DNA from: Schistosoma mansoni
Lineage: Eukaryota; Platyhelminthes; Trematoda; Strigeidida; Schistosomatidae
Direction of reading: 5' to 3'
NCBI RefSeq assembly: GCF_000237925.1
Contig: NC_031495.1
Span: 21,162,435 to 21,226,434 of the forward strand
Length of the DNA stretch: 64,000 nucleotides
Below the pieces are notes generated by a model. That model was not told where the DNA came from and searched no databases. It was given only the letters and a program-made list of their open reading frames with translations. Below are positions 12,641-28,132 of the stretch, piece after piece. Made by a program: the position numbers and the translations under genes. Positions within the stretch are counted from its first letter, which is position 1. Every line of letters starts with the position of its first letter.

Positions 12641-14023
12641 ACAACACCAACTAACTAACACACCTACTCAATCCACATACACATCAACCACAGCTACGTT
12701 GACACTCACATCGGTAAGTGCATCACGTCAAACCGATGTTTCACCGACTGTCTCATTCCTTGTTCTCATCGTGTTCTGTATTTATTAAATTGGACTATGT
12801 TTGCAGTTCGTAGTTAGCACATCATTTCGACTAATTGTAATTGTCATATTGGCGTCAAGATCGAGTCAGTTGGATATTTTTGCAAGTGAGGATTTCTTTG
12901 AAGACTACATGGAGCTGTTTGAAATCTGGTGCACGACTGGAACAGATATTAAAGATGGTGAATTCGCAGCTGACTTCCAGACATTCATTGGCAAAGATGT
13001 GTATAACCTGATAAGGCATCTGGATTTTCCAGAGAATTCAGTTCCATTGTCATAGGAATCTCACAGTGAATTACTACTTAATCATGTGCAGTGTGCTAAC
13101 CAAATACCTGACGAATTGTTGACCACAGAATCGAAGTGCGGAGACTTGTACACAACTCGAACACTCTCTTAATCTCATGCTCAGATAGAAAATATCGAGA
13201 CCATGGAAACAACAACCGATTCTATTACCGCTGCGAAGTTCAAACATCAGGAGAGGAGACGAAATCTTTCAGTACAGAAATGCCAGACAATATACAAATG
13301 AAACAATAACAAAACTGCTTCAACAACAAAAATATTCGACCGAACATGGAGTGATTACAGACTGCTGACGTCACATACTATCAAGGAACTGATCTCCAAC
13401 AATCCAAGAATATTCAAAAATCTATGGTTCGTATGCACATCAGTCACATCAACCAAATACATTACAAGGATTCAGGTGAGTCGGTTCCAATTTCCGTTGT
13501 GAATTACAATACTGATGAGTACATTCTAGATCACACACACACACACACAGTCTATACTCAATACACAAGCGAACAAAAAACATGACGGACCTACTGAGAA
13601 GACGAATAATAGACTACAGAAATCTGGATTCCCATATAAGCTGTAACCGTTGTGTTATTCGTACCAATTGATGATTCCATAGTGCTTCATTCTGCAGCTA
13701 ATTCAAATTGAGAATATAACACGTTGAGTTGTGCTCATCGTATTATGTCTGCATTAGATTGGACTAATCTGGGAATTCTTAGCGAATCGATACGAATAAT
13801 TTCAATGATCATAATATTATATTAACTGAGATGCAGTCAAATGAGGACTGACGTGCTGTGTACTGTATCGGAAGTGTACGACGGAATGCGGTCTATGACT
13901 TGTATCGGTGCGTCGGGACACCAGTGTCAGTGAGGACTCAGTTGAATTGGAAGTGTCAATTGTGGATTGATTGGGGTGAAGTGCAGTCGATGGTAGTGAA
14001 TGTGGAGTGGCAAATAAATGTAA

Positions 14024-14095
14024 TGTCGCTGCCAGGATTCGAACCTGGGTTAGTGCGGCCACAACGCAATGTCCTAACCACTAGACCACAGCGAC
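14024..14095 (-). tRNA. tRNA-His(GTG)-like, array unit 9 (unit 14024-15781, 1758 bp)
   Basis: Consensus tRNA; the DNA just 3' of it (13987-14023) follows the 30-bp deletion. Confidence 0.75.
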
Positions 14096-15781
14096 GATGA
14101 ACGTGCGTCCCAACGTCACGCTCTCACAACACACACACACACACACACCATCGCCATCACACAGTCACCTCCACACCAACGCAACCACACACAATAATCA
14201 ATACTCTGTCGAATTCAATCGACCGAACTGAACACTTCACACACGTCTCACTCACCTTCATCACACCATCGACAATCTCACTCATTCCCAACAATAACAA
14301 CGAAAACAACAATTTAACAACACCAACATCCACGACTCCTGAATCACAACATATTCACCAAACACTACAACACCAACTAACTAACACACCTACTCAATCC
14401 ACATACACATCAACCACAGCTACGTTGACACTCACATCGGTAAGTGCATCACGTCAAACCGATGTTTCACCGACTGTCTCATTCCTTGTTCTCATCGTGT
14501 TCTGTATTTATTAAATTGGACTATGTTTGCAGTTCGTAGTTAGCACATCATTTCGACTAATTGTAATTGTCATATTGGCGTCAAGATCGAGTCAGTTGGA
14601 TATTTTTGCAAGTGAGGATTTCTTTGAAGACTACATGGAGCTGTTTGAAATCTGGTGCACGACTGGAACAGATATTAAAGATGGTGAATTCGCAGCTGAC
14701 TTCCAGACATTCATTGGCAAAGATGTGTATAACCTGATAAGGCATCTGGATTTTCCAGAGAATTCAGTTCCATTGTCATAGGAATCTCACAGTGAATTAC
14801 TACTTAATCATGTGCAGTGTGCTAACCAAATACCTGACGGATTGTTGACCACAGAATCGAAGTGCGGAGATTTGTACACAACTCGAACACTCTCTTAATC
14901 TCATGCTCAGATAGAAAATATCGAGACCATGGGAACAACAACCGATTCTATTACCGCTGAGAAGTTCAAACATCAGGAGAGGAGACGAAATCTTTCAGTA
15001 CAGAAATGCCAGACAATATACAAATGAAACAATAACAAAACTGCTTCAACAACAAAAATATTCGACCGAACATGGAGTGATTACAGACTGCTGACGTCAC
15101 ATACTATCAAGGAACTGATCTCCAACAATCCAAGAATATTCAAAAATCTATGGTTCGTATGCACATCAGTCACATCAACCAAATACATTACAAGGATTCA
15201 GGTGAGTCGGTTCCAATTTCCGTTGTGAATTACAATACTGATGAGTACATTCTAGATCACACACACACACACACACAGTCTATACTCAATACACAAGCGA
15301 ACAAAAAACATGACGGACCTACTGAGAAGACGAATAATAGACTACAGAAATCTTGATTCCCATATAAGCTGTAACCGTTGTGTTATTCGTACCAATTGAT
15401 GATTCCATAGTGCTTCATTCTGCAGCTAATTCAAATTGAGAATATAACACGTTGAGTTGTGCTCATCGTATTATGTCTGCATTAGATTGGACTAATCTGG
15501 GAATTCTCAGCAAATCGATACGAATAATTTCAATGATCATAATATTATATTAACTGAGATGCAGTCAATTGAGGACTGACGTGCTGTGTACTGTATCGGA
15601 AGTGTACGACGGAATGCGGTCTATGACTTGTATCGGTGCGTCGGGACACCGGTGTCAGTGAGGACTCAGTTGAATTGGAAGTGTCAATTGTGGATTGATT
15701 GGGGTGAAGTGCAGTGGTGAGTGTGTGGGATGGTGCGAATGCAGTCGATGGTAGTGAATGTGGAGTGGCAAATAAATGTAA

Positions 15782-15853
15782 TGTCGCTGCCAGGATTCGA
15801 ACCTGGGTTAGTGCGGCCACAACGCAATGTCCTAACCACTAGACCACAGCGAC
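15782..15853 (-). tRNA. tRNA-His(GTG)-like, array unit 10 (unit 15782-17533, 1752 bp)
   Basis: Consensus tRNA; short adjoining (CA)n tract. Confidence 0.75.
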
Positions 15854-17533
15854 GATGAACGTGCGTCCCAACGTCACGCTCTCACAACACACACACACAC
15901 CATCGCCATCACACAGTCACCTCCACACCAACGCAACCACACACAATAATCAATACTCTGTCGAATTCAATCGACCGAACTGAACAATTCACACACGTCT
16001 CACTCACCTTCATCACACCATCGACAATCTCACTCATTCCCAACAATAACAACGAAAACAACAATTTAACAACACCAACATCCACGACTCCTGAATCACA
16101 ACATATTCACCAAACACTACAACACCAACTAACTAACACACCTACTCAATCCACATACACATCAACCACAGCTACGTTGACACTCACATCGGTAAGTGCA
16201 TCACGTCAAACCGATGTTTCACCGACTGTCTCATTCCTTGTTCTCATCGTGTTCTGTATTTATTAAATTGGACTATGTTTGCAGTTCGTAGTTAGCACAT
16301 CATTTCGACTAATTGTAATTGTCATATTGGCGTCAAGATCGAGTCAGTTGGATATTTTTGCAAGTGAGGATTTCTTTGAAGACTACATGGAGCTGTTTGA
16401 AATCTGGTGCACGACTGGAACAGATATTAAAGATGGTGAATTCGCAGCTGACTTCCAGACATTCATTGGCAAAGATGTGTATGACCTGATAAGGCATCTG
16501 GATTTTCCAGAGAATTCAGTTCCATTGTCATAGGAATCTCACAGTGAATTACTACTTAATCATGTGCAGTGTGCTAACCAAATACCTGACGAATTGTTGA
16601 CCACAGAATCGAAGTGCGGAGATTTGTACACAACTCGAACACTCTCTTAATCTCATGCTCAGATAGAAAATATCGAGACCATGGAAACAACAACCGATTC
16701 TATTACCGCTGCGAAGTTCAAACATCAGGAGAGGAGACGAAATCTTTCAGTACAGAAATGCCAGACAATATACAAATGAAACAATAACAAAACTGCTTCA
16801 ACAACAAAAATATTCGACCGAACATGGAGTGATTACAGACTGCTGACGTCACATACTATCAAGGAACTGATCTCCAACAATCCAAGAATATTCAAAAATC
16901 TATGGTTCGTATGCACATCAGTCACATCAACCAAATACATTACAAGGATTCAGGTGAGTCGGTTCCAATTTCCGTTGTGAATTACAATACTGATGAGTAC
17001 ATTCTAGATCACACACACACACACACACAGTCTATACTCAATACACAAGCGAACAAAAAACATGACGGACCTACTGAGAAGACGAATAATAGACTACAGA
17101 AATCTTGATTCCCATATAAGCTGTAACCGTTGTGTTATTCGTACCAATTGATGATTCCATAGTGCTTCATTCTGCAGCTAATTCAAATTGAGAATATAAC
17201 ACGTTGAGTTGTGCTCATCGTATTATGTCTGCATTAGATTGGACTAATCTGGGAATTCTCAGCAAATCGATACGAATAATTTCAATGATCATAATATTAT
17301 ATTAACTGAGATGCAGTCAAATGAGGACTGACGTGCTGTGTACTGTATCGGAAGTGTACGACGGAATGCGGTCTATGACTTGTATCGGTGCGTCGGGACA
17401 CCGGTGTCAGTGAGGACTCAGTTGAATTGGAAGTGTCAATTGTGGATTGATTGGGGTGAAGTGCAGTGGTGAGTGTGTGGGATGGTGCGAATGCAGTCGA
17501 TGGTAGTGAATGTGGAGTGGCAAATAAATGTAA

Positions 17534-17605
17534 TGTCGCTGCCAGGATTCGAACCTGGGTTAGTGCGGCCACAACGCAATGTCCTAACCACTAGACCACA
17601 GCGAC
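17534..17605 (-). tRNA. tRNA-His(GTG)-like, array unit 11 (unit 17534-19290, 1757 bp)
   Basis: Consensus tRNA. The A6 run in this unit (T-run on the tRNA strand) is reduced to A5 near 18813. Confidence 0.75.
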
Positions 17606-19290
17606 GATGAACGTGCGTCCCAACGTCACGCTCTCACAACACACACACACACACACACCATCGCCATCACACAGTCACCTCCACACCAACGCAACCACAC
17701 ACAATAATCAATACTCTGTCGAATTCAATCGACCGAACTGAACACTTCACACACGTCTCACTCACCTTCATCACACCATCGACAATCTCACTCATTCCCA
17801 ACAATAACAACGAAAACAACAATTTAACAACACCAACATCCACGACTCCTGAATCACAACATATTCACCAAACACTACAACACCAACTAACTAACACACC
17901 TACTCAATCCACATACACATCAACCACAGCTACGTTGACACTCACATCGGTAAGTGCATCACGTCAAACCGATGTTTCACCGACTGTCTCATTCCTTGTT
18001 CTCATCGTGTTCTGTATTTATTAAATTGGACTATGTTTGCAGTTCGTAGTTAGCACATCATTTCGACTAATTGTAATTGTCATATTGGCGTCAAGATCGA
18101 GTCAGTTGGATATTTTTGCAAGTGAGGATTTCTTTGAAGACTACATGGAGCTGTTTGAAATCTGGTGCACGACTGGAACAGATATTAAAGATGGTGAATT
18201 CGCAGCTGACTTCCAGACATTCATTGGCAAAGATGTGTATAACCTGATAAGGCATCTGGATTTTCCAGAGAATTCAGTTCCATTGTCATAGGAATCTCAC
18301 AGTGAATTACTACTTAATCATGTGCAGTGTGCTAACCAAATACCTGACGAATTGTTGACCACAGAATCGAAGTGCGGAGATTTGTACACAACTCGAACAC
18401 TCTCTTAATCTCATGCTCAGATAGAAAATATCGAGACCATGGAAACAACAACCGATTCTATTACCGCTGCGAAGTTCAAACATCAGGAGAGGAGACGAAA
18501 TCTTTCAGTACAGAAATGCCAGACAATATACAAATGAAACAATAACAAAACTGCTTCAACAACAAAAATATTCGACCGAACATGGAGTGATTACAGACTG
18601 CTGACGTCACATACTATCAAGGAACTGATCTCCAACAATCCAAGAATATTCAAAAATCTATGGTTCGTATGCACATCAGTCACATCAACCAAATACATTA
18701 CAAGGATTCAGGTGAGTCGGTTCCAATTTCCGTTGTGAATTACAATACTGATGAGTACATTCTAGATCACACACACACACACACACAGTCTATACTCAAT
18801 ACACAAGCGAACAAAAACATGACGGACCTACTGAGAAGACGAATAATAGACTACAGAAATCTGGATTCCCATATAAGCTGTAACCGTTGTGTTATTCGTA
18901 CCAATTGATGATTCCATAGTGCTTCATTCTGCAGCTAATTCAAATTGAGAATATAACACGTTGAGTTGTGCTCATCGTATTATGTCTGCATTAGATTGGA
19001 CTAATCTGGGAATTCTCAGCAAATCGATACGAATAATTTCAATGATCATAATATTATATTAACTGAGATGCAGTCAAATGAGGACTGACGTGCTGTGTAC
19101 TGTATCGGAAGTGTACGACGGAATGCGGTCTATGACTTGTATCGGTGCGTCGGGACACCGGTGTCAGTGAGGACTCAGTTGAATTGGAAGTGTCAATTGT
19201 GGATTGATTGGGGTGAAGTGCAGTGGTGAGTGTGTGGGATGGTGCGAATGCAGTCGATGGTAGTGAATGTGGAGTGGCAAATAAATGTAA

Positions 19291-19362
19291 TGTCGCTGCC
19301 AGGATTCGAACCTGGGTTAGTGCGGCCACAACGCAATGTCCTAACCACTAGACCACAGCGAC
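19291..19362 (-). tRNA. tRNA-His(GTG)-like, array unit 12 (unit 19291-21046, 1756 bp)
   Basis: Consensus tRNA. Confidence 0.75.
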
Positions 19363-21046
19363 GATGAACGTGCGTCCCAACGTCACGCTCTCACAACACA
19401 CACACACACACACACCATCGCCATCACACAGTCACCTCCACACCAACGCAACCACACACAATAATCAATACTCTGTCGAATTCAATCGACCGAACTGAAC
19501 ACTTCACACACGTCTCACTCACCTTCATCACACCATCGACAATCTCACTCATTCCCAACAATAACAACGAAAACAACAATTTAACAACACCAACATCCAC
19601 GACTCCTGAATCACAACATATTCACCAAACACTACAACACCAACTAACTAACACACCTACTCAATCCACATACACATCAACCACAGCTACGTTGACACTC
19701 ACATCGGTAAGTGCATCACGTCAAACCGATGTTTCACCGACTGTCTCATTCCTTGTTCTCATCGTGTTCTGTATTTATTAAATTGGACTATGTTTGCAGT
19801 TCGTAGTTAGCACATCATTTCGACTAATTGTAATTGTCATATTGGCGTCAAGATCGAGTCAGTTGGATATTTTTGCAAGTGAGGATTTCTTTGAAGACTA
19901 CATGGAGCTGTTTGAAATCTGGTGCACGACTGGAACAGATATTAAAGATGGTGAATTCGCAGCTGACTTCCAGACATTCATTGGCAAAGATGTGTATAAC
20001 CTGATAAGGCATCTGGATTTTCCAGAGAATTCAGTTCCATTGTCATAGGAATCTCACAGTGAATTACTACTTAATCATGTGCAGTGTGCTAACCAAATAC
20101 CTGACGAATTGTTGACCACAGAATCGAAGTGCGGAGATTTGTACACAACTCGAACACTCTCTTAATCTCATGCTCAGATAGAAAATATCGAGACCATGGA
20201 AACAACAACCGATTCTATTACCGCTGAGAAGTTCAAACATCAGGAGAGGAGACGAAATCTTTCAGTACAGAAATGCCAGACAATATACAAATGAAACAAT
20301 AACAAAACTGCTTCAACAACAAAAATATTCGACCGAACATGGAGTGATTACAGACTGCTGACGTCACATACTATCAAGGAACTGATCTCCAACAATCCAA
20401 GAATATTCAAAAATCTATGGTTCGTATGCACATCAGTCACATCAACCAAATACATTACAAGGATTCAGGTGAGTCAGTTCCAATTTCCGTTGTGAATTAC
20501 AATACTGATGAGTACATTCTAGATCACACACACACACACACAGTCTATACTCAATACACAAGCGAACAAAAAACATGACGGACCTACTGAGAAGACGAAT
20601 AATAGACTACAGAAATCTGGATTCCCATATAAGCTGTAACCGTTGTGTTATTCGTACCAATTGATGATTCCATAGTGCTTCATTCTGCAGCTAATTCAAA
20701 TTGAGAATATAACACGTTGAGTTGTGCTCATCGTATTATGTCTGCATTAGATTGGACTAATCTGGGAATTCTCAGCAAATCGATACGAATAATTTCAATG
20801 ATCATAATATTATATTAACTGAGATGCAGTCAAATGAGGACTGACGTGCTGTGTACTGTATCGGAAGTGTACGACGGAATGCGGTCTATGACTTGTATCG
20901 GTGCGTCGGGACACCGGTGTCAGTGAGGACTCAGTTGAATTGGAAGTGTCAATTGTGGATTGATTGGGGTGAAGTGCAGTGGTGAGTGTGTGGGATGGTG
21001 CGAATGCAGTCGATGGTAGTGAATGTGGAGTGGCAAATAAATGTAA

Positions 21047-21118
21047 TGTCGCTGCCAGGATTCGAACCTGGGTTAGTGCGGCCACAACGCAATGTCCTAA
21101 CCACTAGACCACAGCGAC
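21047..21118 (-). tRNA. tRNA-His(GTG)-like, array unit 13 (unit 21047-22802, 1756 bp)
   Basis: Consensus tRNA; the unit has the TCTGCAG form of the acceptor-like site. Confidence 0.75.
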
Positions 21119-22802
21119 GATGAACGTGCGTCCCAACGTCACGCTCTCACAACACACACACACACACACCATCGCCATCACACAGTCACCTCCACACCAA
21201 CGCAACCACACACAATAATCAATACTCTGTCGAATTCAATCGACCGAACTGAACAATTCACACACGTCTCACTCACCTTCATCACACCATCGACAATCTC
21301 ACTCATTCCCAACAATAACAACGAAAACAACAATTTAACAACACCAACATCCACGACTCCTGAATCACAACATATTCACCAAACACTACAACACCAACTA
21401 ACTAACACACCTACTCAATCCACATACACATCAACCACAGCTACGTTGACACTCACATCGGTAAGTGCATCACGTCAAACCGATGTTTCACCGACTGTCT
21501 CATTCCTTGTTCTCATCGTGTTCTGTATTTATTAAATTGGACTATGTCTGCAGTTCGTAGTTAGCACATCATTTCGACTAATTGTAATTGTCATATTGGC
21601 GTCAAGATCGAGTCAGTTGGATATTTTTGCAAGTGAGGATTTCTTTGAAGACTACATGGAGCTGTTTGAAATCTGGTGCACGACTGGAACAGATATTAAA
21701 GATGGTGAATTCGCAGCTGACTTCCAGACATTCATTGGCAAAGATGTGTATAACCTGATAAGGCATCTGGATTTTCCAGAGAATTCAGTTCCATTGTCAT
21801 AGGAATCTCACAGTGAATTACTACTTAATCATGTGCAGTGTGCTAACCAAATACCTGACGAATTGTTGACCACAGAATCGAAGTGCGGAGATTTGTACAC
21901 AACTCGAACACTCTCTTAATCTCATGCTCAGATAGAAAATATCGAGACCATGGAAACAACAACCGATTCTATTACCGCTGCGAAGTTCAAACATCAGGAG
22001 AGGAGACGAAATCTTTCAGTACAGAAATGCCAGACAATATACAAATGAAACAATAACAAAACTGCTTCAACAACAAAAATATTCGACCGAACATGGAGTG
22101 ATTACAGACTGCTGACGTCACATACTATCAAGGAACTGATCTCCAACAATCCAAGAATATTCAAAAATCTATGGTTCGTATGCACATCAGTCACATCAAC
22201 CAAATACATTACAAGGATTCAGGTGAGTCGGTTCCAATTTCCGTTGTGAATTACAATACTGATGAGTACATTCTAGATCACACACACACACACACACAGT
22301 CTATACTCAATACACAAGCGAACAAAAAACATGACGGACCTACTGAGAAGACGAATAATAGACTACAGAAATCTTGATTCCCATATAAGCTGTAACCGTT
22401 GTGTTATTCGTACCAATTGATGATTCCATAGTGCTTCATTCTGCAGCTAATTCAAATTGAGAATATAACACGTTGAGTTGTGCTCATCGTATTATGTCTG
22501 CATTAGATTGGACTAATCTGGGAATTCTCAGCAAATCGATACGAATAATTTCAATGATCATAATATTATATTAACTGAGATGCAGTCAAATGAGGACTGA
22601 CGTGCTGTGTACTGTATCGGAAGTGTACGACGGAATGCGGTCTATGACTTGTATCGGTGCGTCGGGACACCGGTGTCAGTGAGGACTCAGTTGAATTGGA
22701 AGTGTCAATTGTGGATTGATTGGGGTGAAGTGCAGTGGTGAGTGTGTGGGATGGTGCGAATGCAGTCGATGGTAGTGAATGTGGAGTGGCAAATAAATGT
22801 AA

Positions 22803-22874
22803 TGTCGCTGCCAGGATTCGAACCTGGGTTAGTGCGGCCACAACGCAATGTCCTAACCACTAGACCACAGCGAC
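22803..22874 (-). tRNA. tRNA-His(GTG)-like, array unit 14 (unit 22803-24552, 1750 bp)
   Basis: Consensus tRNA, GACGACG 5' flank variant, shortest complete unit without the 30-bp deletion (short CA tracts). Confidence 0.75.
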
Positions 22875-24552
22875 GACGAACGTGCGTCCCAACGTCACGC
22901 TCTCACAACACACACACACACCATCGCCATCACACAGTCACCTCCACACCAACGCAACCACACACAATAATCAATACTCTGTCGAATTCAATCGACCGAA
23001 CTGAACAATTCACACACGTCTCACTCACCTTCATCACACCATCGACAATCTCACTCATTCCCAACAATAACAACGAAAACAACAATTTAACAACACCAAC
23101 ATCCACGACTCCTGAATCACAACATATTCACCAAACACTACAACACCAACTAACTAACACACCTACTCAATCCACATACACATCAACCACAGCTACGTTG
23201 ACACTCACATCGGTAAGTGCATCACGTCAAACCGATGTTTCACCGACTGTCTCATTCCTTGTTCTCATCGTGTTCTGTATTTATTAAATTGGACTATGTT
23301 TGCAGTTCGTAGTTAGCACATCATTTCGACTAATTGTAATTGTCATATTGGCGTCAAGATCGAGTCAGTTGGATATTTTTGCAAGTGAGGATTTCTTTGA
23401 AGACTACATGGAGCTGTTTGAAATTTGATGCACGACTGGAACAGATATTAAAGATGGTGAATTCGCAGCTGACTTCCAGACATTCATTGGCAAAGATGTG
23501 TATAACCTGATAAGGCATCTGGATTTTCCAGAGAATTCAGTTCCATTGTCATAGGAATCTCACAGTGAATTACTACTTAATCATGTGCAGTGTGCTAACC
23601 AAATACCTGACGAATTGTTGACCACAGAATCGAAGTGCGGAGATTTGTACACAACTCGAACACTCTCTTAATCTCATGCTCAGATAGAAAATATCGAGAC
23701 CATGGAAACAACAACCGATTCTATTACCGCTGAGAAGTTCAAACATCAGGAGAGGAGACGAAATCTTTCAGTACAGAAATGCCAGACAATATACAAATGA
23801 AACAATAACAAAACTGCTTCAACAACAAAAATATTCGACCGAACATGGAGTGATTACAGACTGCTGACGTCACATACTATCAAGGAACTGATCTCCAACA
23901 ATCCAAGAATATTCAAAAATCTATGGTTCGTATGCACATCAGTCACATCAACCAAATACATTACAAGGATTCAGGTGAGTCGGTTCCAATTTCCGTTGTG
24001 AATTACAATACTGATGAGTACATTCTAGATCACACACACACACACACAGTCTATACTCAATACACAAGCGAACAAAAAACATGACGGACCTACTGAGAAG
24101 ACGAATAATAGACTACAGAAATCTGGATTCCCATATAAGCTGTAACCGTTGTGTTATTCGTACCAATTGATGATTCCATAGTGCTTCATTCTGCAGCTAA
24201 TTCAAATTGAGAATATAACACGTTGAGTTGTGCTCATCGTATTATGTCTGCATTAGATTGGACTAATCTGGGAATTCTCAGCAAATCGATACGAATAATT
24301 TCAATGATCATAATATTATATTAACTGAGATGCAGTCAAATGAGGACTGACGTGCTGTGTACTGTATCGGAAGTGTACGACGGAATGCGGTCTATGACTT
24401 GTATCGGTGCGTCGGGACACCGGTGTCAGTGAGGACTCAGTTGAATTGGAAGTGTCAATTGTGGATTGATTGGGGTGAAGTGCAGTGGTGAGTGTGTGGG
24501 ATGGTGCGAATGCAGTCGATGGTAGTGAATGTGGAGTGGCAAATAAATGTAA

Positions 24553-24624
24553 TGTCGCTGCCAGGATTCGAACCTGGGTTAGTGCGGCCACAACGCAATG
24601 TCCTAACCACTAGACCACAGCGAC
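24553..24624 (-). tRNA. tRNA-His(GTG)-like, array unit 15 (unit 24553-26306, 1754 bp)
   Basis: Consensus tRNA; short (CA)n beside the tRNA, long (CA)n later in the unit. Confidence 0.75.
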
Positions 24625-26306
24625 GATGAACGTGCGTCCCAACGTCACGCTCTCACAACACACACACACACCATCGCCATCACACAGTCACCTCCACACC
24701 AACGCAACCACACACAATAATCAATACTCTGTCGAATTCAATCGACCGAACTGAACAATTCACACACGTCTCACTCACCTTCATCACACCATCGACAATC
24801 TCACTCATTCCCAACAATAACAACGAAAACAACAATTTAACAACACCAACATCCACGACTCCTGAATCACAACATATTCACCAAACACTACAACACCAAC
24901 TAACTAACACACCTACTCAATCCACATACACATCAACCACAGCTACGTTGACACTCACATCGGTAAGTGCATCACGTCAAACCGATGTTTCACCGACTGT
25001 CTCATTCCTTGTTCTCATCGTGTTCTGTATTTATTAAATTGGACTATGTTTGCAGTTCGTAGTTAGCACATCATTTCGACTAATTGTAATTGTCATATTG
25101 GCGTCAAGATCGAGTCAGTTGGATATTTTTGCAAGTGAGGATTTCTTTGAAGACTACATGGAGCTGTTTGAAATCTGGTGCACGACTGGAACAGATATTA
25201 AAGATGGTGAATTCGCAGCTGACTTCCAGACATTCATTGGCAAAGATGTGTATAACCTGATAAGGCATCTGGATTTTCCAGAGAATTCAGTTCCATTGTC
25301 ATAGGAATCTCACAGTGAATTACTACTTAATCATGTGCAGTGTGCTAACCAAATACCTGACGAATTGTTGACCACAGAATCGAAGTGCGGAGATTTGTAC
25401 ACAACTCGAACACTCTCTTAATCTCATGCTCAGATAGAAAATATCGAGACCATGGAAACAACAACCGATTCTATTACCGCTGAGAAGTTCAAACATCAGG
25501 AGAGGAGACGAAATCTTTCAGTACAGAAATGCCAGACAATATACAAATGAAACAATAACAAAACTGCTTCAACAACAAAAATATTCGACCGAACATGGAG
25601 TGATTACAGACTGCTGACGTCACATACTATCAAGGAACTGATCTCCAACAATCCAAGAATATTCAAAAATCTATGGTTCGTATGCACATCAGTCACATCA
25701 ACCAAATACATTACAAGGATTCAGGTGAGTCGGTTCCAATTTCCGTTGTGAATTACAATACTGATGAGTACATTCTAGATCACACACACACACACACACA
25801 CAGTCTATACTCAATACACAAGCGAACAAAAAACATGACGGACCTACTGAGAAGACGAATAATAGACTACAGAAATCTGGATTCCCATATAAGCTGTAAC
25901 CGTTGTGTTATTCGTACCAATTGATGATTCCATAGTGCTTCATTCTGCAGCTAATTCAAATTGAGAATATAACACGTTGAGTTGTGCTCATCGTATTATG
26001 TCTGCATTAGATTGGACTAATCTGGGAATTCTCAGCAAATCGATACGAATAATTTCAATGATCATAATATTATATTAACTGAGATGCAGTCAAATGAGGA
26101 CTGACGTGCTGTGTACTGTATCGGAAGTGTACGACGGAATGCGGTCTATGACTTGTATCGGTGCGTCGGGACACCGGTGTCAGTGAGGACTCAGTTGAAT
26201 TGGAAGTGTCAATTGTGGATTGATTGGGGTGAAGTGCAGTGGTGAGTGTGTGGGATGGTGCGAATGCAGTCGATGGTAGTGAATGTGGAGTGGCAAATAA
26301 ATGTAA

Positions 26307-26378
26307 TGTCGCTGCCAGGATTCGAACCTGGGTTAGTGCGGCCACAACGCAATGTCCTAACCACTAGACCACAGCGAC
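26307..26378 (-). tRNA. tRNA-His(GTG)-like, array unit 16 (unit 26307-28060, 1754 bp)
   Basis: Consensus tRNA; TCTGCAG acceptor-like variant in this unit. Confidence 0.75.
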
Positions 26379-28060
26379 GATGAACGTGCGTCCCAACGTC
26401 ACGCTCTCACAACACACACACACACACACCATCGCCATCACACAGTCACCTCCACACCAACGCAACCACACACAATAATCAATACTCTGTCGAATTCAAT
26501 CGACCGAACTGAACAATTCACACACGTCTCACTCACCTTCATCACACCATCGACAATCTCACTCATTCCCAACAATAACAACGAAAACAACAATTTAACA
26601 ACACCAACATCCACGACTCCTGAATCACAACATATTCACCAAACACTACAACACCAACTAACTAACACACCTACTCAATCCACATACACATCAACCACAG
26701 CTACGTTGACACTCACATCGGTAAGTGCATCACGTCAAACCGATGTTTCACCGACTGTCTCATTCCTTGTTCTCATCGTGTTCTGTATTTATTAAATTGG
26801 ACTATGTCTGCAGTTCGTAGTTAGCACATCATTTCGACTAATTGTAATTGTCATATTGGCGTCAAGATCGAGTCAGTTGGATATTTTTGCAAGTGAGGAT
26901 TTCTTTGAAGACTACATGGAGCTGTTTGAAATCTGGTGCACGACTGGAACAGATATTAAAGATGGTGAATTCGCAGCTGACTTCCAGACATTCATTGGCA
27001 AAGATGTGTATAACCTGATAAGGCATCTGGATTTTCCAGAGAATTCAGTTCCATTGTCATAGGAATCTCACAGTGAATTACTACTTAATCATGTGCAGTG
27101 TGCTAACCAAATACCTGACGAATTGTTGACCACAGAATCGAAGTGCGGAGATTTGTACACAACTCGAACACTCTCTTAATCTCATGCTCAGATAGAAAAT
27201 ATCGAGACCATGGGAACAACAACCGATTCTATTACCGCTGAGAAGTTCAAACATCAGGAGAGGAGACGAAATCTTTCAGTACAGAAATGCCAGACAATAT
27301 ACAAATGAAACAATAACAAAACTGCTTCAACAACAAAAATATTCGACCGAACATGGAGTGATTACAGACTGCTGACGTCACATACTATCAAGGAACTGAT
27401 CTCCAACAATCCAAGAATATTCAAAAATCTATGGTTCGTATGCACATCAGTCACATCAACCAAATACATTACAAGGATTCAGGTGAGTCAGTTCCAATTT
27501 CCGTTGTGAATTACAATACTGATGAGTACATTCTAGATCACACACACACACACACAGTCTATACTCAATACACAAGCGAACAAAAAACATGACGGACCTA
27601 CTGAGAAGACGAATAATAGACTACAGAAATCTGGATTCCCATATAAGCTGTAACCGTTGTGTTATTCGTACCAATTGATGATTCCATAGTGCTTCATTCT
27701 GCAGCTAATTCAAATTGAGAATATAACACGTTGAGTTGTGCTCATCGTATTATGTCTGCATTAGATTGGACTAATCTGGGAATTCTCAGCAAATCGATAC
27801 GAATAATTTCAATGATCATAATATTATATTAACTGAGATGCAGTCAAATGAGGACTGACGTGCTGTGTACTGTATCGGAAGTGTACGACGGAATGCGGTC
27901 TATGACTTGTATCGGTGCGTCGGGACACCGGTGTCAGTGAGGACTCAGTTGAATTGGAAGTGTCAATTGTGGATTGATTGGGGTGAAGTGCAGTGGTGAG
28001 TGTGTGGGATGGTGCGAATGCAGTCGATGGTAGTGAATGTGGAGTGGCAAATAAGTGTAA

Positions 28061-28132
28061 TGTCGCTGCCAGGATTCGAACCTGGGTTAGTGCGGCCACA
28101 ACGCAATGTCCTAACCACTAGACCACAGCGAC
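28061..28132 (-). tRNA. tRNA-His(GTG)-like, array unit 17 (unit 28061-29816, 1756 bp)
   Basis: Consensus tRNA; the 3' flank has a private base change (ATAAGTGTAA for ATAAATGTAA). Confidence 0.75.
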
